DNA of 64,000 bases, from NCBI GenBank assembly GCA_032433765.1, contig JAVIAB010000073.1, forward strand, positions 56,888,565 through 56,952,564, in the 5' to 3' direction. This DNA is from Megaustenia siamemsis (Eukaryota > Mollusca > Gastropoda > Stylommatophora > Ariophantidae). Position numbers and translations under genes: made by a program. A model generated the notes under the pieces. The model saw nothing but the letters and a program-made list of their open reading frames with translations, searched no databases and was not told the origin of the DNA. This document shows positions 21,811 to 35,930 of this stretch, one piece after another (within the stretch, counting starts at the first letter, position 1; each line of letters begins with the position of its first letter).

Positions 21811-22555
21811 CAATCATCATCAAATGCCATCTCTGCAATGAAGGTTGGCTACCATGGAGCGTCATTCTGCTCTGTCTCTTGCTTTGATGGTGCAGATTGT
21901 CATAGGCTAACTTGTCCATCTTTTGATGTTACTCGTCCATGTTAGTCTTTGTCTGCCTCTGCCTCTTTTACCTTTCATTTTCCCTTCCAAGATTACTTGT
22001 GTCTTTTAACATGCCCCAAAATCGCATTTGTCTTGTTTGAATTGTGATTAGTAGTTCTCTTTTCATTTTTAGTTGTTTTAAGACTTCATCGTTTCTTTTC
22101 TTTTCTTTCCATACAAATGTACCTATTCTTCTATATATCCACATTTGGGGGAACAGAAGCGCCTGTGACCTACGGTCGCAATAGCAGGGTCGGAGCGCCA
22201 TCAGCTGACCTAGACCTAACAGCTCTACCTCCTCGTGGTCTTCCCTGCAAACAGTCTGCGTCAAACCAGACTGGCTAACAGAAACTAGGATCGCCGTTTT
22301 CCCCGTAGTGGTGGTTGTTACTGATATAGAGGACCCAGTATTGCAGTACCTCTGGGCTGGACTAGTAGTTTCCCAGCATAGTATGGGACAGACAAAATCC
22401 AACCTCTCCAGTAAGAGCCGGGAATGTCAAGAAAGTCATTACGACCCGCCACATCTTATGAGTCAAAGGGCAACATGCTCATATCAACTCGTGGCAATCC
22501 GTCAACAACAACAACTATATATCCACATTTCAAAGAAGTAATCAATCGGTCGGTG
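21811..22555 (-). mobile_element. LINE (family C, copy 2) interrupted by another retroposon
   Basis: On the minus strand the sequence encodes EMWIYRRIGTFVWK, EVLKQLKMKRELL and the family C tail, decayed. The insertion at 22,147-22,514 splits the WIY block exactly, and the LINE continues on both sides. The 3' end is an ATC/GAT run at 21,811. Confidence 0.8.
22147..22514 (+). mobile_element. 368-bp retroposon with (CAA)n tail and 16-bp TSD
   Basis: The insert is bounded by CTATATATCCACATTT at 22,131-22,146 and 22,515-22,530. It ends in CAACAACAACAA on the plus strand. I see no tRNA boxes and no long frame with known motifs, so it may be a SINE without a clear tRNA head or the 3' end of an unrecognised LINE. 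The exact target duplication makes the insertion itself certain. Confidence 0.85.
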
Positions 22556-22559
22556 GTAA

Positions 22560-23785
22560 ATCAGACTCAAGATTTCTCTGAATATATTTATTGACAAAAT
22601 ATTACCAATAATAATAACAATAATAGCAATATTATTAATAATAATAAAAATAATGTGAGAACATGAAAAATGTTTAGCTAATTTGCTGATAGTCTGTTTG
22701 TTAATCTACCGAATTAGTTTCGCTTTTGGTTATTGCCTCTGTTTATCTGTTTGATTGATGTAGTCTTCTTTTGGTAATCTATTGTTTTGCTGTTGACACT
22801 ATCGGTCTGACCAGCTCAATTTGCTGATATCATTGTTTAACTGAAATCAGGTTTCAATGATACTCGTTAGTGACTGATACCGTTATGTGAGCTGGCCTTT
22901 TGTTATCTTGACAGACGGACGGTTGCAAGTAATCAGTAAATGTGAACAGATCCTGTCAGGTAGGGTTACCGCACGCCTTCATTTACCTCTACATGTCCTC
23001 AATGTCAGTGTGGACAGGCCATTCTCTTAAATAGAATGCAGTGGTCTAATGAGAAAAATAGTTTTGTCGTTGAGTCAATGAAATTACTAGATATAGTGTC
23101 TATTCTATTATATTCTATTCTATTTTAATTTATTCTGTTCTATTTTATTCTATTCTATTATATCCTATTCTATCTATGGAATCAGTTTAATTGCAGTCGG
23201 TGCATCCCCGTGTCCGTTTCACTGCCTATCCCAGCACTTCTCAAAGCGTATGCAGACTGATTGTTCCTGTAGTACAGATTGTCCAAAAAGCTCTGGTCCT
23301 AGGCCTTTTTAAATTAGACCGACCTCATATACACGTTGATGATATTCCACTTTTTCTCATTCAGAGATTCGAAGTCCTTGTAATTCCTTGTTGCCTCTAC
23401 CCCACTCTTCTAAATCTAAGACTTTATGCGGACTGTAGTTATAGTGTCATTCTAGTTGTGTGAATCTTTCACAAATACTAAAATACTTGCTAGAGAATTC
23501 TCACATTTTACAGAAAATCAAAGAAGCTAAAAATACCCATGGGTTGTTGACATGAAGTATCACTTCTCTCTATTTAAAAATGAGTGACCAAAATTTGAGT
23601 GAAAAGTAACGTTTATTGTAGATTTTCTATATTTCTTCTATATGCTTAATAAATATAGCTGAGATATCAAAACATGCAGTACATTAAACTTCACTTTAAT
23701 TTAAGGCCGATTTGAGGATGTACATTCTTATTATTTTGTTAGTGTTAGTATTTTGCAATTGTTATTATTTTTATGTTGTTATTAT
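22560..23785. other. no recognisable gene; TATTC repeats at 23,096-23,175
   Basis: A degenerate TATTC pentamer run is present. Frames are short and unrecognised. Confidence 0.5.
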
Positions 23786-24180
23786 ACTGTCACTGGAGTC
23801 TGTAGAAATGTGGTTTTACAGAAGAATGTTGAGAGTACCATGGACAGCTAAGAAGAGTAATGAAAACGTTCTGAAAGAGGTCAAAGCAAAAAGAGAACTA
23901 ATTTCCAATATTAGGAAGAGACAATCAGCATTTTTTGGCCATGTAATGAGAAGAGAACAACTGGAATATATCGTAGCAACTGGAAAAATTGAGGGACGAA
24001 GAGATAGAGGGAAGCAAAGAGAAAAAATAACAGACAGCTTAAGAGAATGGCTTGGCAGGAGGTCAACAACAGAAATGATAAATAGCTGCCGAGATCGAAT
24101 ATTGTGAGAAATTTTCAAGATCGAAAATTGTGGAGAGACATGATCACCTACGCCAGTAGAAACGGTGCTTGATGATGATG
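23786..24180 (+). mobile_element. LINE 3' end (family D, copy 3)
   Basis: Coding tail in the frame at 23,712-24,107: EMWFYRRMLRVPWTAKKSNE, then SAFFGHVMRREQLEYIVATG and KQREKITDSLREWLGRR. The end is duplicated for about 20 bp near 24,093-24,130, and the copy closes with GATGATGATG. Better preserved than the other family D ends; no RT core. Confidence 0.8.
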
Positions 24181-24424
24181 ATTGTTATTATTTTGTTATT
24201 GTTATTGTTTTTCTATTATAATATATTTTGCTATTATTAGTATTATTTTGATGTTGTTATTATTTTACACTGATATTACTGTTTTACTCATACAATTAGT
24301 TTGGCTGGTGCCATAAAACCAGATGTTCGGTATAGCCTAGAGTTCAGATTAATTAAAAAGTTAGAATAGTTCAGATTATAAGCATTTCAAAGCGTTAGAA
24401 ACTAGAAAGTTTAATACAATACAA

Positions 24425-24880
24425 GTTTTCTTTCAATAAACGTTGCGAGAACACAAGACTCAATGGCGAACCACGAAATTGATTGTTGGAATACTATAAA
24501 CATTAGGGAACAAAACAGCAGCAGAAACCCTTTTCGTCTTGTCAGACGGTCTAGTGGAGGCTATTGTGTAGTTTTTTGAGGTTTTGTTTTTGTCAAACAG
24601 CTTCTCTCGTGGCTAATTGTACCAAAGTTGAACAAACACATATGGCCACAGAATGAACGAGTCAGGCCAACTGATCCACAGGGTTTTCTATCCTTTTTCA
24701 TGAATCTTTTCTCTTCTAAGTTTTGCATTAGCACTGTCTCAAATGATGTGATACTATTCCTTATACATGCTCTCCATTCCATGAAGTGCGATCACTCACC
24801 AGATGTTTCCAGTCAGCAGAAGCCAACAGAAGAGCAAATTACCGCCAATTATATCTCCCTTCGACGTTAAAAAGGCAAAC
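24425..24880 (+). mobile_element. LINE 3' end (family B, copy 3) split by an insertion
   Basis: Codons of the family B tail (NKRCENTRLNGEPR) run to about 24,527 and resume at about 24,818 with RRANYRQLYLPSTLK. The intervening 290 bp are unrelated and are bordered by near-identical CAGCAGAAACC and CAGCAGAAGCC, which fit a diverged target duplication. The inserted piece has no recognisable motif. Confidence 0.65.
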
Positions 24881-25134
24881 GAGGAAGAAAAGAATAAAAA
24901 TAAGAATGCCTTATTGTTAAAAACCTGATTCTCAAATCTATAACAGATAAAAGGACTTTCTTAGGTGTTCCTGGCGTACAAAGAAAACATTGCCACACAG
25001 GTATTTAATGATTTACACACACAGGTAATGATTTAATAGTTTACACACGTTTTACGTTAATTTACACAATGATTTAACTACAATATTATGTTACACTGAT
25101 ATAGGATTCTACAGAAGAATTTGAGGGGAGAGAT

Positions 25135-25135
<1 letters not shown>

Positions 25136-25200
<65 letters not shown>
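25136..25200. repeat. (GATA)n(GA)n microsatellite
   Basis: Seven GATA-like steps pass into about 16 GA steps. Confidence 0.95.
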
Positions 25201-25202
<2 letters not shown>

Positions 25203-25439
25203 AGACAGAGAGAGGAAAGACAAGAAAGTTACGAGCAGTTACATAAAATCTGATAAACTGTACATACGAACTGAGACTGCTATGATGGGGACTACAGTTA
25301 TCTTTTTTTTTTTTTTTTTGGGAGATGAGGTAGTAATTCGGATGACTCCACTGGCACAGGCGGTTGAGGGATTATGGATTTTAATTCGTTTGCAGTGATA
25401 CCGGGGCCATCCATAACCATAACATACGAACTTTTGAAG

Positions 25440-25690
25440 TGAGCTATTGTCGTGCTCCTGACCATGAGAGCGCGGGTTCGAATCATTGACTGATCAAAAG
25501 TTTTATTTTCCTATCAGGGGCAAAAACTCCGACTGGAACAGATCATGGCGACTTGATTTGACAAGCAGACTTTCATTCTCTGGTACTATGATTCCCCCTC
25601 CCCCTCTCCCTCTCCCGACAGACCCCCAGAAATTGGGATAATGCCGTAAAGATTGTATTTTTTGTAATTCTGTAAACGATTTATATTCAC
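25440..25690 (+). mobile_element. possible SINE, family S5 (copy 1)
   Basis: A B box GGGTTCGAATC lies at 25,474-25,484; the A box is weak. The body holds a C/T-rich core (CCCCCTCCCCCTCTCCC). The same order, B box, TTTTC-TATC-GGGG block, C-rich core and GTGCCGTAAAGAT-like end, recurs at 46,500-46,740. Confidence 0.45.
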
Positions 25691-28600
25691 CATCCATTCT
25701 CAGCATCCATCATCACTATCCATCATCCATCATCAGCATCCATCATTAGCATCCATCATCATCATCCATCATCAGCATCCATCATCAGCATCCATCATCA
25801 ACATCTATCATCACCATCTATAATCACTATCCATCGTCACTATCCATCATATAGCATCCATCATTAGCATATATCATCAACATCCATCATCAGCATCCAT
25901 CATTAGCATACATCATCAGCATCCATCATCAGCATCCATCATCAACATCCATCATTAGCATACATCATCATCATCCATCATCAACACCCATCATCAGCAT
26001 CCATCATTAGCATACATCATCAGCATCCATCATCAGCATCCATCATTAGCATACATCATCAACATCCATTATCAGCATCCATCACCAGCATCCATCATCA
26101 GCATCCATCATCAGCATCCATCATTAGCATACATCATCAGCATCCATCATCAGCATCCATCATTAGCATACATCATCAACATCCATCATCAGCATCCATC
26201 ATTAGTATACATCATCAACATCCATCATCAGCATCCATCATCAGCATCCATAATCAGCATCCATCATTAGCATCCATCATCATCATCCATCATCAGCATC
26301 CATCATTAGCATCCATCATCAGCATCCATCATCAGCATCCATCATCAGCATCCATCATCACCATCTATAATCACTATCCATCATCAGCATCCATCATTAG
26401 CATACATTATCAACATCCATCATCAGCATCCATCATTAGCATACATCATCAGCATCCATCATCAACATCCATCATCAGCATCCATCATTAGCATCCATCA
26501 TTAGCATCCATCAGCATCATCTATCATCAGCATCCATCATTAGCATCCATCATCAGCATCCATCATCAGCATCCATCATCAACATCTATCATCACCATCT
26601 ATAATCATTATCCATCATCAGCATCCATCATTAGCATACATCATCAGCATCCATCATTAGCATACATCATCAACATCCATCATCAGCATCCATCATTAGC
26701 ATACATCATCAGCATCCATCATCAGCATCCATCATCAACATCCATAATTAGCATGCATCATCATCATCCATCATCAACACCCATCATCAGTATCCATCAT
26801 TAGCATACATCATCAGCATCCATCATCAGCATCCATCATTAGCATACATCATCAACATCCATCATCAGCATCCATCATCAGCATCCATCATCAGCATCCA
26901 TCATTAGCATCCATCATCATCATCATCCATCATCAGCATCCATCATTAGCATCCATCATCATCATCCATCATCAGCATCCATCATCAGCATCCATCATCA
27001 CCATCTATAATCACTATCCATCATCAGCATCCATCATTAGCATACATTATCAACATCCATCATCAGCATCCATCATTAGCATACATCATCAGCATCCATC
27101 ATCAGCATCCATCATCAGCATCCATCATTAGCATCCATCATCAGCATCCATCATTAGCATCCATCATTAGCATCCATCATCATCATCCATCATCAGCATC
27201 CATCATTAGCATCCATCATCAGCATCCATCATCAGCATCCATCATCAACATCTATCATCACCATCTATAATCACTATCCATCATCAGCATCCATCATTAG
27301 CATACATCATCAGCATCCATCATTAGCATCCATCATCAACATCCATCATCAGCATCCATCATTAGCATACATCATCAGCATCCATCATCAGCATCTATCA
27401 TCAGCATCCATCATTAGCATACATCATCAGCATCCATCATTAGCATACATCATCAGCATCCATCATCAGCATCCGTCATCAACATCCATCATTAGCATAC
27501 ATCATCAGCATCCTTCATTAGCATACATCATTAGCATTCATCATCAGCGTCCATCATTGGCATACATCATCAGCATCCATCATCACCATCTATAATCACT
27601 ATCCATCATCAGCATCCATCATTAGCATACATTATCAACATCCATCATCAGCATCCATCATTAGCATACATCATCAGCATCCATCATCAGCATCCATCAT
27701 CAGCATCCATCATTAGCATCCATCATCAGCATCCATCATTAGCATCCACCATTAGCATCCATCAGCATCATCTATCATCAGCATCCATCATTAGCATCCA
27801 TCATCAGCATCCATCATCAGCATACATCATCAACATCTATCATCACCATCTATAATCATTATCCATCATCAGCATCCATCATTAGCATACATCATCAGCA
27901 TCCATCATTAGCATACATCATCAACATCCATCATCAGCATCCATCATTAGCATACATCATCAGCATCCATCATCAGCATCCATCATCAACATCCATCATC
28001 AGCATCCATCATTAGCATACATCATCAGCATCCATCATCAGCATCCATCATTAGCATACATCATCAACATCCATCATCAGCATCCATCATCAGCATCCAT
28101 CATTAGCATCCATCATCATCATCCATCATCAGCATCCATCATTAGCATCCATCATCATCATCCATCATCAGCATCCATCATCAGCATCCATTATCACCAT
28201 CTATAATCACTATCCATCATCAGCATCCATCATTAGCATCCACCATTAGCATCCATCAGCATCATCTATCATCAGCATCCATCATTAGCATACATCATCA
28301 GCATCCATCATCAGCATACATCATCAGCATCCATCATCACCATCTATAATCATTATCCATCATCAGCATCCATCATTAGCATACATCATCAGCATCCATC
28401 ATTAGCATCCATCATCAGCATCCATCATCAGCATCCATCATCAACATTTATCATCACCATCTATAATCACTATCCATCATCAGCATCCATCATTAGCATA
28501 CATCATCAGCATCCATCATTAGCATACATCATCAACATCCATCATCAGCATCCATCATTAGCATACATCATCAGCATCCATCATCAGCATCTATCATCAG

Positions 28601-31600
28601 CATCCATCATTAGCATACATCATCAGCATCCATCATTAGCATACATCATCAGCATCCATCATCAGCATCCATCATCAACATCCATCATTAGAATACATCA
28701 TCAGCATCCATCATTAGCATACATCATTAGCATTCATCATCAGCGTCCATCATTGGCATACATCATCAGCATCCATCATTAGCATCCATCATTAGCATCC
28801 ATCAGCATCATCTATCATCAGCATCCATCATTAGCATCCATCATCAGCATCCATCATCAGCATCCATCATCAACATCTATCATCACCATCTATAATCATT
28901 ATCCATCATCAGCATCCACCATTAGCATACATCATCAGCATCCATCATTAGCATACATCATCAACATCCATCATCAGCATCCGTCATTAGCATACATCAT
29001 CAGCATCCATCATCAGCATCCATCATCAACATCCATCATTAGCATGCATCATCATCATCCATCATCAACACCCATCATCAGTATCCATCATTAGCATACA
29101 TCATCAACATCCATCATCAGCATCCATCATCAGCATCCATCATCAGCATCCATCATTAGCATCCATCATCATCATCATCCATCATCAGCATCCATCATTA
29201 GCATCCATCATCATCATCCATCATCAGCATCCATCATCAGCATCCATCATCACCATCTATAATCACTATCCATCATCAGCATCCATCATTAGCATACATC
29301 ATCAACATCCATCATCAGCATCCATCATCAGCATCCATCATCAGCATCCATCATTAGCATCCATCATCATCATCATCCATCATCAGCATCCATCATTAGC
29401 ATCCATCATCATCATCCATCATCAGCATCCATCATCAGCATCCATCATCACCATCTATAATCACTATCCATCATCAGCATCCATCATTAGCATACATTAT
29501 CAACATCCATCATCAGCATCCATCATTAGCATACATCATCAGCATCCATCATCAGCATCCATCATTAGCATCCATCATCAGCATCCATCATTAGCATCCA
29601 TCATTAGCATCCATCATCATCATCCATCATCAGCATCCATCATTAGCATCCATCATCAGCATCCATCATCAGCATCCATCATCAACATCTATCATCACCA
29701 TCTATAATCACTATCCATCATCAGCATCCATCATTAGCATACATCATCAGCATCCATCATTAGCATCCATCATCAACATCCATCATCAGCATCCATCATT
29801 AGCATACATCATCAGCATCCATCATCAGCATCTATCATCAGCATCCATCATTAGCATACATCATCAGCATCCATCATTAGCATACATCATCAGCATCCAT
29901 CATCAGCATCCGTCATCAACATCCATCATTAGCATACATCATCAGCATCCTTCATTAGCATACATCATTAGCATTCATCATCAGCGTCCATCATTGGCAT
30001 ACATCATCAGCATCCATCATCACCATCTATAATCACTATCCATCATCAGCATCCATCATTAGCATACATCATCAACATCCATCATCAGCATCCATCATTA
30101 GCATACATCATCAGCATCCATCATCAGCATCCATCATCAGCATCCATCATTAGCATCCATCATCAGCATCCATCATTAGCATCCACCATTAGCATCCATC
30201 ATCTATCATCAGCATCCATCATTAGCATCCATCATCAGCATCCATCATCAGCATACATCATCAACATCTATCATCACCATCTATAATCATTATCCATCAT
30301 CAGCATCCATCATTAGCATACATCATCAGCATCCATCATTAGCATACATCATCAACATCCATCATCAGCATCCATCATTAGCATCCATCATCAGCATCCA
30401 TCATCAGCATCCATCATCAACATCCATCATTAGCATGCATCATCATCATCCATCATCAACACCCATCATCAGCATCCATCATTAGCATACATCATCAGCA
30501 TCCATCATCAGCATCCATCATTAGCATACATCATCAACATCCATCATCAGCATCCATCATCAGCATCCATCATTAGCATCCATCATCATCATCCATCATC
30601 AGCATCCATCATTGGCATCCATCATCATCATCCATCATCAGCATCCATCATCAGCATCCATTATCACCATCTATAATCACTATCCATCATCAGCATCCAT
30701 CATTAGCATCCACCATTAGCATCCATCAGCATCATCTATCATCAGCATCCATCATTAGCATACATCATCAGCATCCATCATCAGCATACATCATCAGCAT
30801 CCATCATCACCATCTATAATCATTATCCATCATCAGCATCCATCATTAGCATACATCATCAGCATCCATCATTAGCATCCATCATCAGCATCCATCATCA
30901 GCATCCATCATCAACATTTATCATCACCATCTATAATCACTATCCATCATCAGCATCCATCATTAGCATACATCATCAGCATCCATCATTAGCATCTATA
31001 ATCACTATCCATCATCAGCATCCATCATTAGCATACATTATCAACATCCATCATCAGCATCCATCATTAGCATACATCATCAGCATCCATCATCAGCATC
31101 CATCATCAGCATCCATCATTAGCATCCATCATCAGCATCCATCATTAGCATCCATCATTAGCATCCATCATCATCATCCATCATCAGCATCCATCATTAG
31201 CATCCATCATCAGCATCCATCATCAGCATCCATCATCAACATCTATCATCACCATCTATAATCACTATCCATCATCAGCATCCATCATTAGCATACATCA
31301 TCAGCATCCATCATTAGCATCCATCATCAACATCCATCATCAGCATCCATCATTAGCATACATCATCAGCATCCATCATCAGCATCTATCATCAGCATCC
31401 ATCATTAGCATACATCATCAGCATCCATCATTAGCATACATCATCAGCATCCATCATCAGCATCCGTCATCAACATCCATCATTAGCATACATCATCAGC
31501 ATCCTTCATTAGCATACATCATTAGCATTCATCATCAGCGTCCATCATTGGCATACATCATCAGCATCCATCATCACCATCTATAATCACTATCCATCAT

Positions 31601-34600
31601 CAGCATCCATCATTAGCATACATTATCAACATCCATCATCAGCATCCATCATTAGCATACATCATCAGCATCCATCATCAGCATCCATCATCAGCATCCA
31701 TCATTAGCTTCCATCATCAGCATCCATCATTAGCATCCACCATTAGCATCCATCAGCATCATCTATCATCAGCATCCATCATTAGCATCCATCATCAGCA
31801 TCCATCATCAGCATACATCATCAACATCTATCATCACCATCTATAATCATTATCCATCATCAGCATCCATCATTAGCATACATCATCAGCATCCATCATT
31901 AGCATACATCATCAACATCCATCATCAGCATCCATCATTAGCATACATCATCAGCATCCATCATCAGCATCCATCATCAACATCCATCATTAGCGTCCAT
32001 CATTGGCATACATCATCAGCATCCATCATCACCATCTATAATCACTATCCATCATCAGCATCCATCATTAGCATACATTATCAACATCCATCATCAGCAT
32101 CCATCATTAGCATACATCATCAGCATCCATCATCAGCATCCATCATCAGCATCCATCATTAGCATCCATCATCAGCATCCATCATTAGCATCCACCATTA
32201 GCATCCATCAGCATCATCTATCATCAGCATCCATCATTAGCATCCATCATCAGCATCCATCATCAGCATACATCATCAACATCTATCATCACCATCTATA
32301 ATCATTATCCATCATCAGCATCCATCATTAGCATACATCATCAGCATCCATCATTAGCATACATCATCAACATCCATCATCAGCATCCATCATTAGCATA
32401 CATCATCAGCATCCATCATCAGCATCCATCATCAACATCCATCATTAGCATGCATCATCATCATCCATCATCAACACCCATCATCAGCATCCATCATTAG
32501 CATACATCATCAGCATCCATCATCAGCATCCATCATTAGCATACATCATCAACATCCATCATCAGCATCCATCATCAGCATCCATCATTAGCATCCATCA
32601 TCATCATCCATCATCAGCATCCATCATTAGCATCCATCATCATCATCCATCATCAGCATCCATCATCAGCATCCATTATCACCATCTATAATCACTATCC
32701 ATCATCAGCATCCATCATTAGCATCCACCATTAGCATCCATCAGCATCATCTATCATCAGCATCCATCATTAGCATACATCATCAGCATCCATCATCAGC
32801 ATACATCATCAGCATCCATCATCACCATCTATAATCATTATCCATCATCAGCATCCATCATTAGCATACATCATCAGCATCCATCATTAGCATCCATCAT
32901 CAGCATCCATCATCAGCATCCATCATCAACATCTATCATCACCATCTATAATCACTATCCATCATCAGCATCCATCATTAGCATACATCATCAGCATCCA
33001 TCATTAGCATACATCATCAACATCCATCATCAGCATCCATCATTAGGATACATCATCAGCATCCATCATCAGCATCTATCATCAGCATCCATCATTAGCA
33101 TACATCATCAGCATCCATCATTAGCATACATCATCAGCATCCACCATCAGCATCCATCATCAACATCCATCATTAGAATACATCATCAGCATCCATCATT
33201 AGCATACATCATTAGCATTCATCATCAGCGTCCATCATTGGCATACATCATCAGCATCCATCATCAGCATCCATCATCAACATCCATCATCAGCATCCAT
33301 CATTAGCATCCATCATCAACATCCATCATTAGCATCCATCATCATCATCCATCATCAGCATCCATCATTAGCATACATCATCAGCATCCATCATCGGCAT
33401 TCATCATCAGCATCCATCATCACTATCCATCATCAGCATCCATCATTAGCATACATCATCAGCATTCATCATCAGCATCCATCATTCCCATACATCATCA
33501 GCATCCATCATTCCCATACATCATCAGCATCCATCATCAGCATCCATCATTAGCATACATCATCAGCATCCATCATCAGCATCCATCATCAGCATACATC
33601 ATCAACATCCATCTTCAGCAACCCTCATCAGCATCCATCATCAGCATACATCATCACTATCCATCATCACCATCTGTCATCACTATCCATCATCACCATC
33701 TATCATCACTATCCATTATCACTATCCATCATCACCATCTATCATCACTATCCATCATCACCATCCATCATCACCATCTATCAGCACTATCCATCATCAC
33801 TATCCATCATCACCATCCATCATCACCATCTATCATCACTATCCATCATCACCATCTATCATCACTATCCATCATCACCATCTACCATCACTATCCATCA
33901 TCACCATCTATCATCACTATCCATCATCACCATCTACCATCACTATCCATCATCACCATCTATCATCACTATCCATCATCACCATCTATCATCACTATCC
34001 ATCATCACCATCTACCATCACTATCCATCATCACCATCTATCATCACTATCCATCATCACCATCTATCATCACTATCCATCATCACCATCTACCATCACT
34101 ATCCATCATCACCATCTATCATCACTATCCATCATCACCATCTATCATCACTATCCATCATCACCATCTACCATCACTATCCATCATCACCATCTATCAT
34201 CACTATCCATCATCACCATCTATCATCACTATCCATCATCACCATCTATCATCACTATCCATCATCACCATCTATCATCATTATCCATCATCACCATCTA
34301 CCATCACTATCCATCATCACCATCTATCATCACTATCCATCATCACCATCTATCATCACTATCCATCATCACCATCTATCATCACTATCCATCATCACCA
34401 TCTATCATCACTATCCATCATCACCATCTATCATCACCATCTACCATCACTATCCATCATCACCATCTATCATCACCATCCACCATCACTATCTATCATC
34501 ACCATCTACCATCACTATCCATCATCACCATCTATCATCACCATCCACCATCACTATCCATCATCACCATCTACCATCACTATCCATCATCACCATCTAC

Positions 34601-34795
34601 CATCACTATCCATCATCACCATCTATCATCACCATCTATCATCACCATCTATCATCACCATCTATCATCACCATCTACCATCACTATCCATCATCACCAT
34701 CTATCATCACCATCCACCATCACTATCTATCATCACCATCTACCATCACTATCCATCATCACCATCTATCATCACTATCATCAGCATTAATCATC
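25691..34795. repeat. 9.1-kb satellite with a 13-bp unit and higher-order blocks
   Basis: The unit is CATCCATCATCAG, with common variants CATCCATCATTAG, CATACATCATCAA and, after about 33,640, CATCTATCATCAC/TATCCATCATCAC. Thirteen is not a multiple of 3, so no frame stays open and no ORF of note exists over 9 kb. A rare marker block containing CAGCGTCCATCATTGGC recurs near 27,545, 28,740, 29,985, 31,535, 31,993 and 33,230, so blocks of roughly 1.2-1.7 kb have duplicated. The last kilobase is more homogeneous, which suggests a younger expansion at that edge. Confidence 0.97.
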
Positions 34796-34960
34796 AGCCT
34801 CCATCATAGTAACATTCCAGGAATAACAAGAATGTTCGTCCATGACTCGTTGAATCTTAACACTCAAGAAATAAAGGCATGCACAGGGAGCTTTTGGAAT
34901 TGTTAGCGACTTTCAACCCAACAACTGACAGCTATTTATAAACATCAACGGTGTTTAATC

Positions 34961-35217
34961 GGGAGCCGCGATAGCTCAGTGGTTAATGAACTGGACTATA
35001 AAGGACAAGAGGTAGGGTTCGATCCCAACCGACGGCTTCCGGTTCACTCAACCTTTAATGGGTATCGGATTTTTTCTGGGAAAGTAAAGCGGCACGGGCG
35101 TAATACCGACCATATTACCCCAAAAATCATGTGCTGGAAGTCTGTAAAACTTATGGTCACTAACATCATATTCCCTATACGCCACTTGGCGTGACGGGGA
35201 CTCTTTACTTACTTTAC
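34961..35217 (+). mobile_element. tRNA-derived SINE, family S1 (copy 2)
   Basis: A box TAGCTCAGTGGT (34,972-34,983), B box GGTTCGATCCC (35,016-35,026), then a tRNA-unrelated body with the palindromic ACGCCACTTGGCGTGA and a TTAC tail. This is the most complete copy of the family here. It is a repeat, not a tRNA gene, because the body is shared with the other two copies. Confidence 0.88.
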
Positions 35218-35274
35218 TTTATATTAACATATCTATTCAGATAATTTCTAGTGTCAACATGTTTATAGAGATTT

Positions 35275-35296
35275 TTTTTTTTGGGGGGGGGGGGGA
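35275..35296. repeat. poly-T then poly-G run
   Basis: Ten T followed by about twelve G; prone to sequencing error. Confidence 0.8.
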
Positions 35297-35424
35297 AGTG
35301 TTAAAAAAAAGTCAAAATGTTGGCATGTAAAAACATTTTTCTTGTATTTATTTAAGTTAGCGTGGACATATTTGTTTCTTCTGGCAAATTTTTGACATTC
35401 AAAAGTATATTCTCGTAATTCCTT

Positions 35425-35930
35425 AATTATCATCATCATCAGGTGCCATGCCGGCCGGCGTAGGCGATCATCTCTCTCCACATCACTCGGTCATACATGC
35501 AGGGCATACTTTCTGTTGATGATCTTTCATTATGCCATTTCGCTAAGTTGTTCAATATAGTGTTCATTCTAGATCGATTGGTTCATTCATTGAGTTCCGT
35601 CTCCGCATCGAAGGTTGGCTACTATGGAACGCGATTCCACTCTGTCTCTTGCTTTCATGAGTTGCAGATTGCCATAGGCTGATTTGTCCATCTTTTGATG
35701 TTACTCGTCCGTGTTAGTCTTGGTCTGCCTCTTTTACGTTGCATTTTCCCTTTCAAGATTACTTTTGGTAGGCTTCTGTTTTCTTCTAACATGCCCCAAA
35801 AATCTCATTTATCTTGTTTGAATAGTGTTTTGTAGTTGTCCTTTCATTTTTAGTTGTCCTTTCATTTTTAGTTGTCCTTTCATTTTTAGTTGTTTTAAGA
35901 CTATCGATTGTTTTATTTTATTTCCATCCT
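35425..35930 (-). mobile_element. two LINE 3' ends in tandem (family D tail, then family C copy 3)
   Basis: At 35,425-35,500 the minus strand carries a family D end (ATGATGATG tail, then a segment encoding the WRDMI...TYA-type region). From about 35,595 a family C tail follows, with the same EWRS block and GRGRPR-type region decayed. An 18-bp step (AGTTGTCCTTTCATTTTT) is repeated three times at about 35,835-35,893 inside the C copy. Confidence 0.65.

Noticed and set aside
25691..34795. CRISPR-like array
   Set aside because: Units are contiguous 13-mers without unique spacers, and the context is a eukaryotic satellite.
34961..35035. Functional tRNA gene
   Set aside because: A and B boxes are good, but the same head and the same 180-bp non-tRNA body occur in three copies, so it is a SINE.
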